A DNA stretch of 64,000 bases, taken from positions 39,444-103,443 of the forward strand of contig NZ_BAZY01000006.1 in NCBI RefSeq assembly GCF_001310975.1, written 5' to 3'. The notes under the pieces are model-generated. The model had not been told where the DNA came from, did not search any database, and saw only the letters and a list, made by a program, of their open reading frames with translations. Position numbers and translations under genes: made by a program. Shown one piece after another: positions 16,071 to 25,497 of the stretch; the first letter of the stretch is position 1; the number at the start of each line of letters is the position of its first letter. The stretch is from Thermoanaerobacter thermocopriae JCM 7501 (GTDB lineage: Bacteria > Bacillota > Thermoanaerobacteria > Thermoanaerobacterales > Thermoanaerobacteraceae).

Positions 16071-17120
16071 TCAATTTAATATTTTTTTACGATACCCTTT
16101 ATCTTTTCCAATTGTCCTATTTTGGGATAGAATAAGCTTTTTGATATTTTCAAGGCTATTTACAGCTTCTGAAGGATTGTCAGGTACTTTTCCAGGATAG
16201 AGCTTGTATAATTTCTTATACTCATCTTTACCTATATTTGGCATTATCACATTAGCTCCACACTTTAGCCCTTTAATATAACCTTCTTTATCTTTAACAG
16301 CTAATGCTGTAGTAGCAGGTATATTAATGTCAGGCAATAGTAGTCTTGATAAAGCTAACATTTTTAATACAATTTCCACATTGCCGCCTTTTTCTCTTTC
16401 TAAAGGTGTGTTTTCGCAAGGTATGAAAGGACCTATTCCTAGCATATCTGCATCTATTTTTTTAAAGAATATAAGGTCGTCTGCCAGCATTTCTAAGGTC
16501 TGCCCCGGAAGGCCTACAAGGCTTCCTGTTCCGACTTCATAACCTAATTCTTTTAAATCCATAAGGCACCTTACACGATTTTCATAACTCATGCCGGGAT
16601 GTAATTTTTGATAAAGCTCTTTGTTTGTAGTTTCAATGCGAAGTAAGTATCTATCAGCTCCTGCTTTTTTTAATTCAGCGTAGTCTTTGGTGGTAAGTTC
16701 TCCAATGCTTAAAGTAATTGCCATATCTAATTTTTTAATTTCTTCTATTATTTTACATAAAGTGTTTATTTTAAAATATTTATCTTCACCACTTTGAAGA
16801 ACTATAGTTTTAAGTCCAGCTGCTGCTCCGTATTTTGCGCATTGTATTATTTCTTCAGGTTCCATTCTATATCGTTTAATTGTCCTGTTAGGACCCCGAA
16901 GGCCACAATAAAAACAAGTGTTGTTGCAGTAGTTACTGAATTCTATAAGACCTCTTAAATGTACATCATCTCCTACATATTTTCTTCTAACTCTATCTGC
17001 AGCTTGATAAAGCTTGGAAGGATCTTTCAATGCTAATAGCATTACGATTTCTTCTTTCTCAATGTCATGCTGCGTCTCTAATTTTTCAATTAATACATCG
17101 TTATCTTTTTCATTTATCAT
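16071..17120 (-). CDS. hydE: [FeFe]-hydrogenase maturase HydE (radical SAM)
   Basis: Radical SAM enzyme of the HydE/BioB family that takes part in making the diiron subsite of [FeFe] hydrogenase. CNNTCFYC gives the CX3CX2C cluster motif (Cys65, Cys69, Cys72), preceded by the HLRGLIEFSNYC context typical of HydE, and the TIM barrel runs to about residue 330. 349 residues from ATG 17120; an in-frame GTG at 17129 is the alternative start. hydF and hydG are not adjacent. It is convergent with the MBL gene and divergent from the NADH oxidase gene. Confidence 0.87.
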   Translation of the reverse strand: MINEKDNDVLIEKLETQHDIEKEEIVMLLALKDPSKLYQAADRVRRKYVGDDVHLRGLIEFSNYCNNTCFYCGLRGPNRTIKRYRMEPEEIIQCAKYGAAAGLKTIVLQSGEDKYFKINTLCKIIEEIKKLDMAITLSIGELTTKDYAELKKAGADRYLLRIETTNKELYQKLHPGMSYENRVRCLMDLKELGYEVGTGSLVGLPGQTLEMLADDLIFFKKIDADMLGIGPFIPCENTPLEREKGGNVEIVLKMLALSRLLLPDINIPATTALAVKDKEGYIKGLKCGANVIMPNIGKDEYKKLYKLYPGKVPDNPSEAVNSLENIKKLILSQNRTIGKDKGYRKKILN

Positions 17121-17218
17121 GAATATCACTCTCGCTTTCCTTAATTAGTATAAGTAATTGTTAATAAAAAATCAATAAAATTGGTAAATTATTTTCTTAA
17201 CAAATTTTTGACGTTTTA

Positions 17219-17247
17219 TTGACGTACATTTATAATAATCCTATAAT
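17219..17247 (+). promoter_or_regulatory. Promoter of the NADH oxidase-family gene
   Basis: TTGACG (17219-17224), 17-base spacer, TATAAT (17242-17247). A second TTGACG 13 bases upstream makes a short direct repeat, TTTTGACGT/TATTGACGT, which could be a regulator site. Confidence 0.75.
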
Positions 17248-17315
17248 TTATGTAGGGGCACCCACGAGGGGAGGGGTAGTTTTTAACAAAATACAAGATA
17301 TAGGAGGTAATAGAA

Positions 17316-18659
17316 GTGATAGAAACTGATGTTTTGGTCATTGGAGGAAGTGCAGGTGGTATTTTAACCGCTTTATCCGCTAAAAAAACCTACAGAGATA
17401 AGAAGGTTACTGTTGTAAGAATGACAGAGAAAGTCATGGTTCCTTGCGGTATTCCGTACATTTTTGGAACATTAAAAGACACTTCTAAAAATGTTATAGC
17501 TGATACAATGCTTACCAATGCCGGTATTGATATAATAATAGATGAAGTTGTTTCAATTGATAGGGAAAACAAAAAAGTTAATGCAAAAAAGAGTGGAGAA
17601 ATTTATTACAAAAAACTAATTTTAGCGACAGGTTCTTTGCCAATAGTTCCTACTTTTATACCTGGACATGACTTAGAGAATGTATTGACAATAAAAAAAG
17701 ACGAAGAATACTTAAAATTTGTTCAGCAAAAGATTAACGAGGCTCAGGATATTGTAGTAATTGGTGGTGGATTTATTGGTGTTGAAATGGCAGAGCAGGT
17801 GCAACTTCTTGGCAAAAATGTAACAATAATTGAGGTTGCTGACAAGCTTTTATGGCAAGCCTTTGACCCTGAATATAGTGATATGGTGGAGGCTACATTA
17901 AAAGATCACGGTATAACAGTAAAAACAAACACAAAAGTTACAAAACTTGTAGGAGATACTAAAGTAAAAGAAGTAGAATTGGATACAGGAGAAAAGATAA
18001 AAGCTGATGTTGTGATATTAGCTATGGGCGTAAAACCAAATACTAAGTTGGCAGAAGAAGCAGGTATAAAACTCAATGAAAAAGGAGCAATTGTAGTTGA
18101 TGAGTACATGAGAACTAACGATCCAGATATATTTGCTGTGGGTGACTGTGCAGAAAAGAAGTGTTTCTTTACAAGAAAGAATGTTCCTATACTTCTTGCT
18201 TCTACTGCTGCAAATGAAGCAAAGATTGCAGGTGTAAATGTATTTCAATTAAGATTGGTTAGGGAAAATAAAGGTACAATAAGTGCATTCTCTACAAAGA
18301 TATACAATACTGCTTTTGCTGCTGCGGGTCTTACAGAAAGGCAAGCAAAAGCTGAAGGCTTTGATATAGTGGTTGGAAAGTTTAACACAATGGACAAACA
18401 CCCTGGAACTTTGCCTAATGCAAAAAATGTAAATATAAAATTGATTTTTTCAAGATATTCTGGAGTCATATTAGGAGCTCAAATAGCAGGAGGAGAAAAT
18501 GTTGGTGAAATGATTAATATTTTAAGTCTTGCAATACAAAAAGGAACAACAGCGTCAGAATTAAATACCTTCCAAGTGGCGACACATCCACTACTCACAT
18601 CTTCTCCTGTGTCATACCCAATAAATTCAGCTGCTTTAGATGCTATGTCAAAAATATAA
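17316..18659 (+). CDS. FAD-dependent NADH oxidase / CoA-disulfide reductase family
   Basis: Pyridine-nucleotide disulfide oxidoreductase of 447 residues. FAD-binding GGSAGG lies at residues 10-15, the redox-active single Cys44 in PCGIPY, the NAD-binding VVIGGGFIGVE at about residue 148, and a second FAD motif DIFAVGDC at about 270. The lone cysteine indicates the NADH oxidase/CoA-disulfide reductase/persulfide reductase group; sequence alone does not choose among them. In an anaerobe the usual roles are O2 removal or sulfur/persulfide reduction. Start GTG 17316 follows AGGAGG at 8 bases. Monocistronic, with promoter and terminator. Confidence 0.88.
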   Translation: MIETDVLVIGGSAGGILTALSAKKTYRDKKVTVVRMTEKVMVPCGIPYIFGTLKDTSKNVIADTMLTNAGIDIIIDEVVSIDRENKKVNAKKSGEIYYKKLILATGSLPIVPTFIPGHDLENVLTIKKDEEYLKFVQQKINEAQDIVVIGGGFIGVEMAEQVQLLGKNVTIIEVADKLLWQAFDPEYSDMVEATLKDHGITVKTNTKVTKLVGDTKVKEVELDTGEKIKADVVILAMGVKPNTKLAEEAGIKLNEKGAIVVDEYMRTNDPDIFAVGDCAEKKCFFTRKNVPILLASTAANEAKIAGVNVFQLRLVRENKGTISAFSTKIYNTAFAAAGLTERQAKAEGFDIVVGKFNTMDKHPGTLPNAKNVNIKLIFSRYSGVILGAQIAGGENVGEMINILSLAIQKGTTASELNTFQVATHPLLTSSPVSYPINSAALDAMSKI

Positions 18660-18668
18660 AGAATTTTA

Positions 18669-18695
18669 AACAGACCAGATTTGGTCTGTTTTTTT
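18669..18695 (+). terminator. Terminator after the NADH oxidase-family gene
   Basis: AACAGACCA pairs with TGGTCTGTT across four bases and is followed directly by five more T. Confidence 0.9.
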
Positions 18696-18703
18696 AACGC
18701 CTA

Positions 18704-18732
18704 TTGTTTTCTCTTTTTTTTCGTGTTATAAT
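18704..18732 (+). promoter_or_regulatory. Promoter of the metal/corrinoid ABC importer
   Basis: TTGTTT (18704-18709), 17-base T-rich spacer, TATAAT (18727-18732). No metal-regulator box was recognised nearby. Confidence 0.55.
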
Positions 18733-18802
18733 TTTTAAAAAAGTAACACTATATTATAGATGGAAAAACAATAGTAAAAGTTCAATAATGGAGGGGTAAT
18801 TA

Positions 18803-19945
18803 GTGTCAAAACAATTAAAAAAGTTTAGTGGTATAGTTGTTATTTTGTTAGCGATTGTCATTTCTTTGACAGCATGTAGTAAAGCTTCACAAAATCAATC
18901 TCAAGTTTCTCAAACTTCTAAGGAAACAGCTCAAACAATTACAGTTACGGATTTAGTCGGAAGACAGGTAGAGATAAAGACTCCAGTACATAAAGTGGTA
19001 GGGATAGGTCCAGGAGCTTTAAGACTTATAACTTATATAGATGGGATTGACAGAGTGGCAGGTGTTGAAAATATAGACAAAAAACTTACAAATGGTAGAA
19101 CTTACAATGTGATTTTCCAAGACAAATTAGCACAACTTCCCACTATTGGACAAGGAGGTCCTGATTCTACGCCAGATGCAGAAAAATTAATAGAAATAAA
19201 TCCAGATGTTATTTTTGTGATATCTTTGCTTGATAAAGCCAACGCTGACGATTTACAAGCCAAAACAGGAATTCCTGTAGTAGTTTTAAGCTATGGGAAA
19301 CTCGGGACTTTTGAAGAGGATGTATATACCTCATTAAAGATTATAGGAAAGATTATGGGAAAAGAGGACAGAGCCAAAGAAGTAGTGGACTACATAAAAG
19401 GAGTTCAAAAAGATTTACAGGACAGAACAAAGGATATACCAGAGGATAAAAAACCAACTGTCTATATAGGTGCATTAGGATTTAAAGGTGCCCATGGCAT
19501 AGAGAGTACACAAGGAAATTATCCGCCTTTTATGGCTGTAAATGCAAGAAATGTAGCTGATACTTTAGGTCAAAAAGGAAGTGTGATGATAGAAAAAGAA
19601 AAATTATTAGATTGGAATCCTGATATAATATTCATTGATGAAGGAAATTTTGACTTGGTAAAACAGGATTATCAGAAGAATCCGGACTTTTATAAAAACT
19701 TAAAGGCAGTAAAAAATGACAATGTTTATGGGATTTTACCTTACAATCAGTATAATACAAATATTGATACAGCTTTAGCAGATTCTTATTGGGTAGGGAA
19801 AGTCCTTTATCCTGAACAATTTAAAGATATTGACCCTGCAGAAAAGGCTAAGGAAATTTACACTTTATTCTTTGGAGAAGCTGGAAAAGGCGTTTATGAC
19901 AAGATGAAAGAAGTGTACGGTGGCTTTGAAAAAATTAAGTTTTAG
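18803..19945 (+). CDS. FecB/BtuF-type ABC substrate-binding lipoprotein
   Basis: Class III solute-binding lipoprotein for iron-siderophore, haem, corrinoid or a similar ligand. Hydrophobic leader (about 10-24) with lipobox LTAC, then the opening VTDLVGRQVEIKTPVHKVV typical of the family. 380 residues. Start GTG 18803 follows GGAGGGG. It is the first gene of an ABC importer with permease and ATPase. The ligand cannot be read from sequence; absence of a cobalamin riboswitch in the leader argues mildly against B12. Confidence 0.88.
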   Translation: MSKQLKKFSGIVVILLAIVISLTACSKASQNQSQVSQTSKETAQTITVTDLVGRQVEIKTPVHKVVGIGPGALRLITYIDGIDRVAGVENIDKKLTNGRTYNVIFQDKLAQLPTIGQGGPDSTPDAEKLIEINPDVIFVISLLDKANADDLQAKTGIPVVVLSYGKLGTFEEDVYTSLKIIGKIMGKEDRAKEVVDYIKGVQKDLQDRTKDIPEDKKPTVYIGALGFKGAHGIESTQGNYPPFMAVNARNVADTLGQKGSVMIEKEKLLDWNPDIIFIDEGNFDLVKQDYQKNPDFYKNLKAVKNDNVYGILPYNQYNTNIDTALADSYWVGKVLYPEQFKDIDPAEKAKEIYTLFFGEAGKGVYDKMKEVYGGFEKIKF

Positions 19946-19955
19946 TGAATAGTAA

Positions 19956-19985
19956 AAATTCCTCCACTAAAAGTGGGGGAATTGC
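19956..19985 (+). terminator. Hairpin between binding protein and permease genes
   Basis: ATTCCTCCACT pairs with AGTGGGGGAAT (one G-T pair) across three A; no T-run, so likely an mRNA-stabilising or partial terminator element. Confidence 0.65.
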
Positions 19986-20005
19986 AAAGATAAGGGGATG
20001 AAGCC

Positions 20006-21070
20006 TTGAGACAGTCATTTATATATACTGCACCGGATAGCTACAATAAATACATAAAAAGAAAAATATTGATTATATCTTTGATAGCTTTGGCTACGCT
20101 TGTACTTGCAATATATGCTATAAATGCAGGTTCTGCTGGTATTAGTACTTATGATGTCATAAAAGCATTATTAGGTAAGGGAGAAAAAAGATTTCATATC
20201 ATAGTTTGGAACATTAGGTTCCCAAGAATTTTATCAGCAATTGTGGCGGGAATTGGTTTATCTGTTGCAGGATGTGTAACCCAAAGCATTCTGAGAAACT
20301 CTTTAGCTTCTCCTTTTACTTTAGGTATTTCACAAGGGGCTGCTTTTGGAGCGGCAGTAGCTATCATTGTATTTGGAGCGGGTAGTACTACAAACCCTGA
20401 TTCAGTGATTGTAAATAATCCATATTTAGTAGTCTTTTTTGCTTTTTTGGGTTCAATGGCTTCGACAATAGTTGTATTGATGTTGGCAAAAAGCTTTAGA
20501 GTAACTCCTGAGGCGATGGTTTTGGCAGGAGTAGCTTTAGGATCTTTGTTTTCCGCTGTTACTATGATTTTGCAGTATTTTGCTGATGATGTAAGAGTGG
20601 CTTCTGTAGTTTTTTGGACATTTGGGGATATAGGAAGGGTATCATGGAAAGATTTAGGTATAATGTCTGTAGTTGTAGGCATTTCTCTGATATATTTTAT
20701 GTTTAACAGATGGAACTATAATGCTTTAGACAGCGGAGAAGAAACGGCAAAGGGCCTTGGAGTTGAAGTGGAAAGAGTAAGATTATTGGGCATGTTTGTC
20801 TCTTCTTTAATTGCTGCCGTTATTACTTCCTTTGTAGGAATTATAGGCTTTATTGGACTTGTTGCACCTCACATAATGAGGAGATTAATTGGGGGAGACC
20901 ATAGATTTTTAATTCCTGCTTCTTCTGTAATGGGAGGTCTAATACTTTTAGCATCAGATACTTTAGGCAGAACTATTATTTCTCCGATAGTATTACCTGT
21001 GGGAGCTATAACCTCCTTTTTGGGAGCACCGGTTTTCCTTTATGTGCTTTCAAGGGGGTATAAGAGATGA
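20006..21070 (+). CDS. FecCD-family ABC permease
   Basis: Polytopic membrane protein of 354 residues in the iron-complex/B12 permease family. Visible family marks are WNIRFPRILSAIVAGIGLS near residue 68 and the GFIGLVAPH coupling region near residue 285. About ten hydrophobic segments. Start is TTG 20006 after AAGGGGATG. Its stop overlaps the ATPase start by 4 bases (ATGA). Confidence 0.92.
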   Translation: MRQSFIYTAPDSYNKYIKRKILIISLIALATLVLAIYAINAGSAGISTYDVIKALLGKGEKRFHIIVWNIRFPRILSAIVAGIGLSVAGCVTQSILRNSLASPFTLGISQGAAFGAAVAIIVFGAGSTTNPDSVIVNNPYLVVFFAFLGSMASTIVVLMLAKSFRVTPEAMVLAGVALGSLFSAVTMILQYFADDVRVASVVFWTFGDIGRVSWKDLGIMSVVVGISLIYFMFNRWNYNALDSGEETAKGLGVEVERVRLLGMFVSSLIAAVITSFVGIIGFIGLVAPHIMRRLIGGDHRFLIPASSVMGGLILLASDTLGRTIISPIVLPVGAITSFLGAPVFLYVLSRGYKR

Positions 21071-21819
21071 TTTTAGATATAGATGGTATTGAATTCAGCT
21101 ATACCAGTGTACCTGTTTTAAAAGATGTTAAATTTACTCTTCAAAGAGGAGAATTACTTTCTATCTTAGGAAACAATGGGGCTGGTAAGTCTACTCTTTT
21201 GAAGTGTATAAATAAAATTCTAAAGCCTCACAAAGGAGCAGTATATATCGAAAAAGATGAAATTTCAAAATTAAGTAGAATAGAGGTGGCTAAAAGAATA
21301 GGATATGTGGCTCAAAGGAATGAGAATGGTCGATTTACTGTATTTGATGCGGTACTTTTAGGAAGAAAACCTCATATAAAGTGGGATGTGACTGAAAGGG
21401 ATATAAAGATTGTAAATGAGGTTTTAAAAAAATTTAATTTAGAAAAGTTATCACTGCGCTATTTAAATGAGTTGAGTGGAGGAGAATTGCAAAAAGTAGT
21501 CATAGCGAGGACTTTGGCACAGCAACCTATTGTGATGCTTTTGGATGAGCCGACAAATAATTTGGATTTAAAAAACCAAATTGAAGTTTTGAGAATTGTG
21601 AAAGAGACAGTGAAAGAGCAAAATATAGCAGCAATTGTTATAATCCATGATTTGAATTTGGCACTTAGATTTTCTGATAAATTTTTACTTTTAAAAGATA
21701 ACACCATTTTTGCCTATGGTGGAATGGAAGTTATGACGGAAGAAAATATAAAAGCTGTTTATGGTATACCTGTTGCAGTAGAAAAATACCGTAATATACC
21801 AATAGTTATACCACTCTAA
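21067..21819 (+). CDS. ABC transporter ATPase, FecE/BtuD type
   Basis: Energises the importer formed with the two genes before it. Walker A GNNGAGKST (about 36-44), Q-loop VAQRNE (about 80), signature LSGGELQKV (about 137), Walker B VMLLDEPT (about 157) and the switch His in IIHDL are all present. 250 residues, normal for the family, and it overlaps the permease by 4 bases. Confidence 0.94.
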   Translation: MILDIDGIEFSYTSVPVLKDVKFTLQRGELLSILGNNGAGKSTLLKCINKILKPHKGAVYIEKDEISKLSRIEVAKRIGYVAQRNENGRFTVFDAVLLGRKPHIKWDVTERDIKIVNEVLKKFNLEKLSLRYLNELSGGELQKVVIARTLAQQPIVMLLDEPTNNLDLKNQIEVLRIVKETVKEQNIAAIVIIHDLNLALRFSDKFLLLKDNTIFAYGGMEVMTEENIKAVYGIPVAVEKYRNIPIVIPL

Positions 21820-21842
21820 ATTGTAGAAAGGGGTAGTTTAGC

Positions 21843-22259
21843 TTGGATTTAATACCAATAGGAATTATTCGCAGTCCTTATAAAAAAAGAGGAGATGCGC
21901 CAAAGCAAGGGAGAATGTCTGATAAAGAAGCAGTTTTAGAAATATATCCGGAATTTGTAGATGGGCTTTGTGATATTGAGAGCAAAAAGCACATAATTGT
22001 GCTTTATTGGTGCCATTTAGGAAAACGGGATGTTTTAAAGACAGTCACACCTTGGGGGCCGGAGGTAAAAGGAGTTTTTGCTACACGGTCTCCTTCAAGG
22101 CCAAATCCTATAGCTTTTTGTGTTGCTGACGTTATAAAAGTTGAAGGAAATAAACTCTATGTAAAAGGAGTAGATGCCTTAGATGGGAGTCCTATACTTG
22201 ATATAAAACCTTATGTTTATGAACTTGACAGTATAAAAGGTCCTGAGGATACGTTGTAG
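21843..22259 (+). CDS. TrmO/TsaA-like SAM-dependent methyltransferase
   Basis: A 138-residue protein of the TsaA/TrmO family, whose characterised E. coli member N6-methylates t6A37 in tRNA-Thr. Family marks are IGIIRSPYKK (about 6-15), GVFATRSPSRPNPIA (about 79-93) and the DGSPILDIKPYV C-terminal motif. It lacks the long C-terminal extension of E. coli TrmO. Short members like this often lie next to metal ABC importers in anaerobes, as here (24 bases behind the ATPase), and may act on something other than tRNA; that is inference. Start is TTG 21843 after AAAGGGG. Confidence 0.83.
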   Translation: MDLIPIGIIRSPYKKRGDAPKQGRMSDKEAVLEIYPEFVDGLCDIESKKHIIVLYWCHLGKRDVLKTVTPWGPEVKGVFATRSPSRPNPIAFCVADVIKVEGNKLYVKGVDALDGSPILDIKPYVYELDSIKGPEDTL

Positions 22260-22278
22260 TATACATACTTATGTCTAA

Positions 22279-22302
22279 TATATTGACAGAAGTTTTTTTG
22301 TC
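22279..22302. repeat. Short inverted repeat between trmO-like and NEW3 genes
   Basis: ATTGACA and TGTCAAT flank a ten-base T-rich spacer. It could terminate the upstream operon (T-rich) or act as an operator; the left arm also resembles a -35 box. Confidence 0.4.
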
Positions 22303-22335
22303 AATCTAAAATAAAAACAGGGGGTGGTTAATTGT

Positions 22336-22349
22336 ATAAAACGTTTACA
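22336..22349. promoter_or_regulatory. Candidate cre (CcpA) site
   Basis: On the minus strand TGTAAACGTTTTAT matches the cre consensus TGWAARCGYTWNCW except at one position. It lies 67 bases before the NEW3-domain gene. Catabolite control of the transporter is inferred. A stronger relative is at 59032-59043. Confidence 0.45.
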
Positions 22350-22415
22350 CGTTAAATATTTGCTACCTACAACATAGGTTTTATCATTTTTTAAATTGTT
22401 GTAGGAGGGATTGCA

Positions 22416-23570
22416 TTGAATAAGAAATTTTCAAAAAACATAATTGCTGTTATTTCATTTGTAATATTATTCTATTATAGTTTGGGCAGTTTTGCTTATG
22501 CTGACATTTCCGGTGTTACCTTTTACACTCCTTATATTAATATTGCCGTTACCCCAGGAGATTCTATTTCTTACAACATAGATATCCAAAATAAATCTAC
22601 TCAAATCAAAAATATTCCCTTAAGTGTAAAAGCTCCAAAAGATTGGCAAACAACATTGACCGCTGGAGGTTGGAAAATCGAAGAAATTTCCGTGAAACCA
22701 AATGAAACTCAGACTGTTAATTTAACCGTGGATGTTCCTTTAAAAATTAACAAAGGCTCATATAATATTGTGTTGCTTGCTGCAGGTTTGCCAGTTCTTA
22801 CTTTGACTGTAAATGTAACAGAACAAGGGACATATCAAACAGAGCTTACCAGCGATCAGCCAAATATGGAGGGTACCAACAAATCTACTTTTACTTATGA
22901 AGTCAAGTTAAAGAACAGAACTCCTGAAACCCAAACTTACGCACTTACTGCAGATGTTCAGGCAGGATGGAACGTGCAATTTACTGTTGAAGGAAAAGAG
23001 GTCACTTCTGTTTCTGTCGAGCCTAATAGTCAAAAGATAATCCAGGTTTCTATCAATCCGCCTTCCCAAATAAAAGCAGGTACTTACAAGATTCCAATAA
23101 AAGCACATACGAAAAACACTAGCGCTTCTCTCACATTAGAGGTAGTTGTTCGCGGCACCTATGGCATTGAATTGAGCACACCTTCTGGTGTTTTATCTAC
23201 AGATGTAATTGCTGGTGGTGATAGAAAAGTTATTCTACAGGTAAAAAATACAGGTTCATCTCAATTAGCGCAAATAAACTTTTCAGCTGATACTCCTGTT
23301 GATTGGGAGGTGACTTTTGAACCACAAACAATAGATACTCTTGCCCCTGGAGAGACCAAAGAGGTTGTTGCAATTATTCATGCGGATAAAAAAGCAATAG
23401 CAGGGGATTACGTAGTTACCATGAGAGCTTCTACTCCTGAAGCAAGTAATGAAGCTGTTTTTAGAGTAACTGTTAAAACCAGTTTATGGTGGGGAATTGT
23501 GGCTGTAATTATTATTGCAGGAGTCATTGGCGGGTTATATTACTTGATTCAAAAGTACGGGAGGCGGTAA
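22416..23570 (+). CDS. Membrane-anchored NEW3-domain protein
   Basis: An extracellular protein of 384 residues with an N-terminal hydrophobic signal (about 8-28), repeated immunoglobulin-like NEW3 domains (visible from repeats of the pattern PxDWxxxFxxxxxxxLxPGE, best near residues 286-312) and a C-terminal membrane helix (about 357-378) ending in a short basic tail, QKYGRR. Start is TTG 22416 after GTAGGAGGG. The ATPase and permease of an ABC-2 system follow immediately, so it is probably the extracellular partner of that transporter. Substrate unknown. Confidence 0.8.
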   Translation: MNKKFSKNIIAVISFVILFYYSLGSFAYADISGVTFYTPYINIAVTPGDSISYNIDIQNKSTQIKNIPLSVKAPKDWQTTLTAGGWKIEEISVKPNETQTVNLTVDVPLKINKGSYNIVLLAAGLPVLTLTVNVTEQGTYQTELTSDQPNMEGTNKSTFTYEVKLKNRTPETQTYALTADVQAGWNVQFTVEGKEVTSVSVEPNSQKIIQVSINPPSQIKAGTYKIPIKAHTKNTSASLTLEVVVRGTYGIELSTPSGVLSTDVIAGGDRKVILQVKNTGSSQLAQINFSADTPVDWEVTFEPQTIDTLAPGETKEVVAIIHADKKAIAGDYVVTMRASTPEASNEAVFRVTVKTSLWWGIVAVIIIAGVIGGLYYLIQKYGRR

Positions 23571-23572
23571 CT

Positions 23573-24511
23573 GTGGCTGAGGCTGTAATAGAACTTATTA
23601 ATTTAACAAAAATTTATGGCACTCAGCCTGCTGTTGACCATTTAAACTTGACTGTTAAGACAGGTGAAGTTTTTGGCCTTTTAGGGCCGAATGGTGCTGG
23701 CAAAACTACCACAATTCTCATGATATTAGGTTTAGTGGAACCTACCCAAGGAGAAGCAAAGGTTTTAGGTATTAATGCCACGCGTGAACCTTTAAAAGTA
23801 AAAAAGTGGGTAGGATATTTGCCCGAAGACGTGGGATTTTATGACGATATGACGGGCTTAGAAAATTTAATTCTTACCGCACGGTTAAATGGAATGGAAG
23901 ATGGTAAAGCCCATAAGACTGCAGAAGAACTTTTAAATCGTGTCGGATTGAAAGAAGCGATAAACAAAAAAGTTGGTGCTTATTCCCGTGGTATGCGTCA
24001 GAGATTAGGTTTAGCTGATGCATTGATAAAAAAACCTAAAATGATAATTTTAGATGAACCTACTTTAGGGCTTGATCCTGAAGGAATGAGAGAATTCCTC
24101 AATCTTATTAGAAAACTTAGCAAAGAAGAAGGAATAACAGTGTTGCTTTCTTCTCACCATCTCCATCAAGTTCAAGAAATATGTGACAGAGTGGGGATTT
24201 TTGTAAAGGGACGCTTGATTGCACAAGGTACCATTAGTGAATTGGCCAAAAAGCTATTTTTTTCTGAACTTTACACTTTTGAAGCAGTTGTAGCGCCTAA
24301 TGACGATAAGATAATTGAAATTATTTCTAAAATAGAAGGTGTAACAAAAGTGGAAAGAGAGGATAAAACATTAGTTATAAATGCCAATAAGGACGTGGCA
24401 CCACAAATAGCAGCTGTGGTTGTAAACAAGGGATATGAGTTACATCGGATTCAACCTAAAGTCTATGGACTTGACGATATTTACCATTGCTACTTTGAGG
24501 GGGTGCAGTAA
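23573..24511 (+). CDS. ABC-2 type transporter ATPase
   Basis: Exporter-type ATPase of about 312 residues. Walker A GPNGAGKTT (about 44-52), signature YSRGMRQRLGLAD (about 139-151), Walker B MIILDEPT (about 160) and switch His in SSHHL are visible; a C-terminal regulatory segment extends from about 230. GTG 23573 starts two bases after the NEW3 stop and follows GGGAGG. It forms a transporter with the following permease. Confidence 0.92.
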   Translation: MAEAVIELINLTKIYGTQPAVDHLNLTVKTGEVFGLLGPNGAGKTTTILMILGLVEPTQGEAKVLGINATREPLKVKKWVGYLPEDVGFYDDMTGLENLILTARLNGMEDGKAHKTAEELLNRVGLKEAINKKVGAYSRGMRQRLGLADALIKKPKMIILDEPTLGLDPEGMREFLNLIRKLSKEEGITVLLSSHHLHQVQEICDRVGIFVKGRLIAQGTISELAKKLFFSELYTFEAVVAPNDDKIIEIISKIEGVTKVEREDKTLVINANKDVAPQIAAVVVNKGYELHRIQPKVYGLDDIYHCYFEGVQ

Positions 24512-24512
24512 A

Positions 24513-25456
24513 ATGCGCCACTCACTTTATGTGTTAGTCAAAAAAGAAGTTTCTGATCACATTCACAGCTGGAGGTTTAATATATTGCTAGCACTAATTT
24601 TTCTTACTGCTATGGCATCAATTTATACTGCAGCTATGACGATTAGGGATGCAGTGCCAAAAGCGGAGACTCCAATTGGTGACGTAAATTTATTTTTAAA
24701 AATTTTTACAGTTTCTGACGGGAAACTTCCTTCCTTTATTGCTTTTGTAGGTTTTTTAGCACCCCTTTTGGAATTGGTATGGCGTTTGATGCAATAAATG
24801 GGGAGAAAAATAAAGGAACTCTTCTTCGATTACTTGCTCAGCCAATATATCGGGATGATGTGATATTGTCTAAGTGGCTTGCTTCTCTTTTTGTAATTAC
24901 TACGTTTTTCATTGCTTTAGGATTATTTGTAATGGGATTAGGAATACTTTTTTTTGGAATACCTCCAACTATTGAAGAAGTGTTAAGAATTGTTGTATTT
25001 TTACTTGTTACTTCTTTATATGTTGCAGTATGGTTGAGCCTTGCTATTCTCTTTTCAATATATTTCAGACAATCGGCTACTTCACTACTGGCTAGTATTG
25101 CGATATGGCTATTTTTTACACTGTTTTATGAAATGATTGTTAATATAATTGTGCCGTCTAATCCAGAGGGAGCACCGCAAGTAGTATTACAGCAGATGCA
25201 TACGCATCAGTATTTATTACGGCTTTCTCCTAATATTTTGTATCAAGAGGCAATCACCACTTTGCTTTCTCCTAATGTTAGAGCGCTAGGACCTCTTACC
25301 GTAGAACAATTAGTTGGTGCTATTCCATCTCCTATTGCATTTGAACAAAGCCTTTTACTCATTTGGCCGCATATTGCAGGGCTTATCGCTATAAGTGTTG
25401 CTTTGTTTGGCATTTCCTTTACACTTTTTATGAAGCAGGACATCCGCGGAAGATAA
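24513..25456 (+). CDS. ABC-2 type transporter permease, frame interrupted
   Basis: Multi-spanning membrane partner of the ATPase. The first frame covers the N-terminal cytoplasmic stretch and first membrane helix and stops at 24797; the second frame carries the rest, including INGEKNKGTLLRLLAQP, the conserved segment after helix 2. One missing G at 24770-24771 joins them, giving about 314 residues with six membrane segments. Start ATG 24513 follows GAGGGGGTG and begins just after the ATPase stop. The break is most likely a consensus error. Confidence 0.85.
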
Positions 25457-25474
25457 AGCGGATGTCCATTTTAT
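25438..25474 (+). terminator. Terminator after the ABC-2 operon
   Basis: Ten-bp perfect stem GGACATCCGC/GCGGATGTCC with a ten-base loop, then ATTTTATA. The stem begins inside the last codons of the permease. Confidence 0.88.
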
Positions 25475-25497
25475 ATTGGCATTTTAACAAAAAAAAT

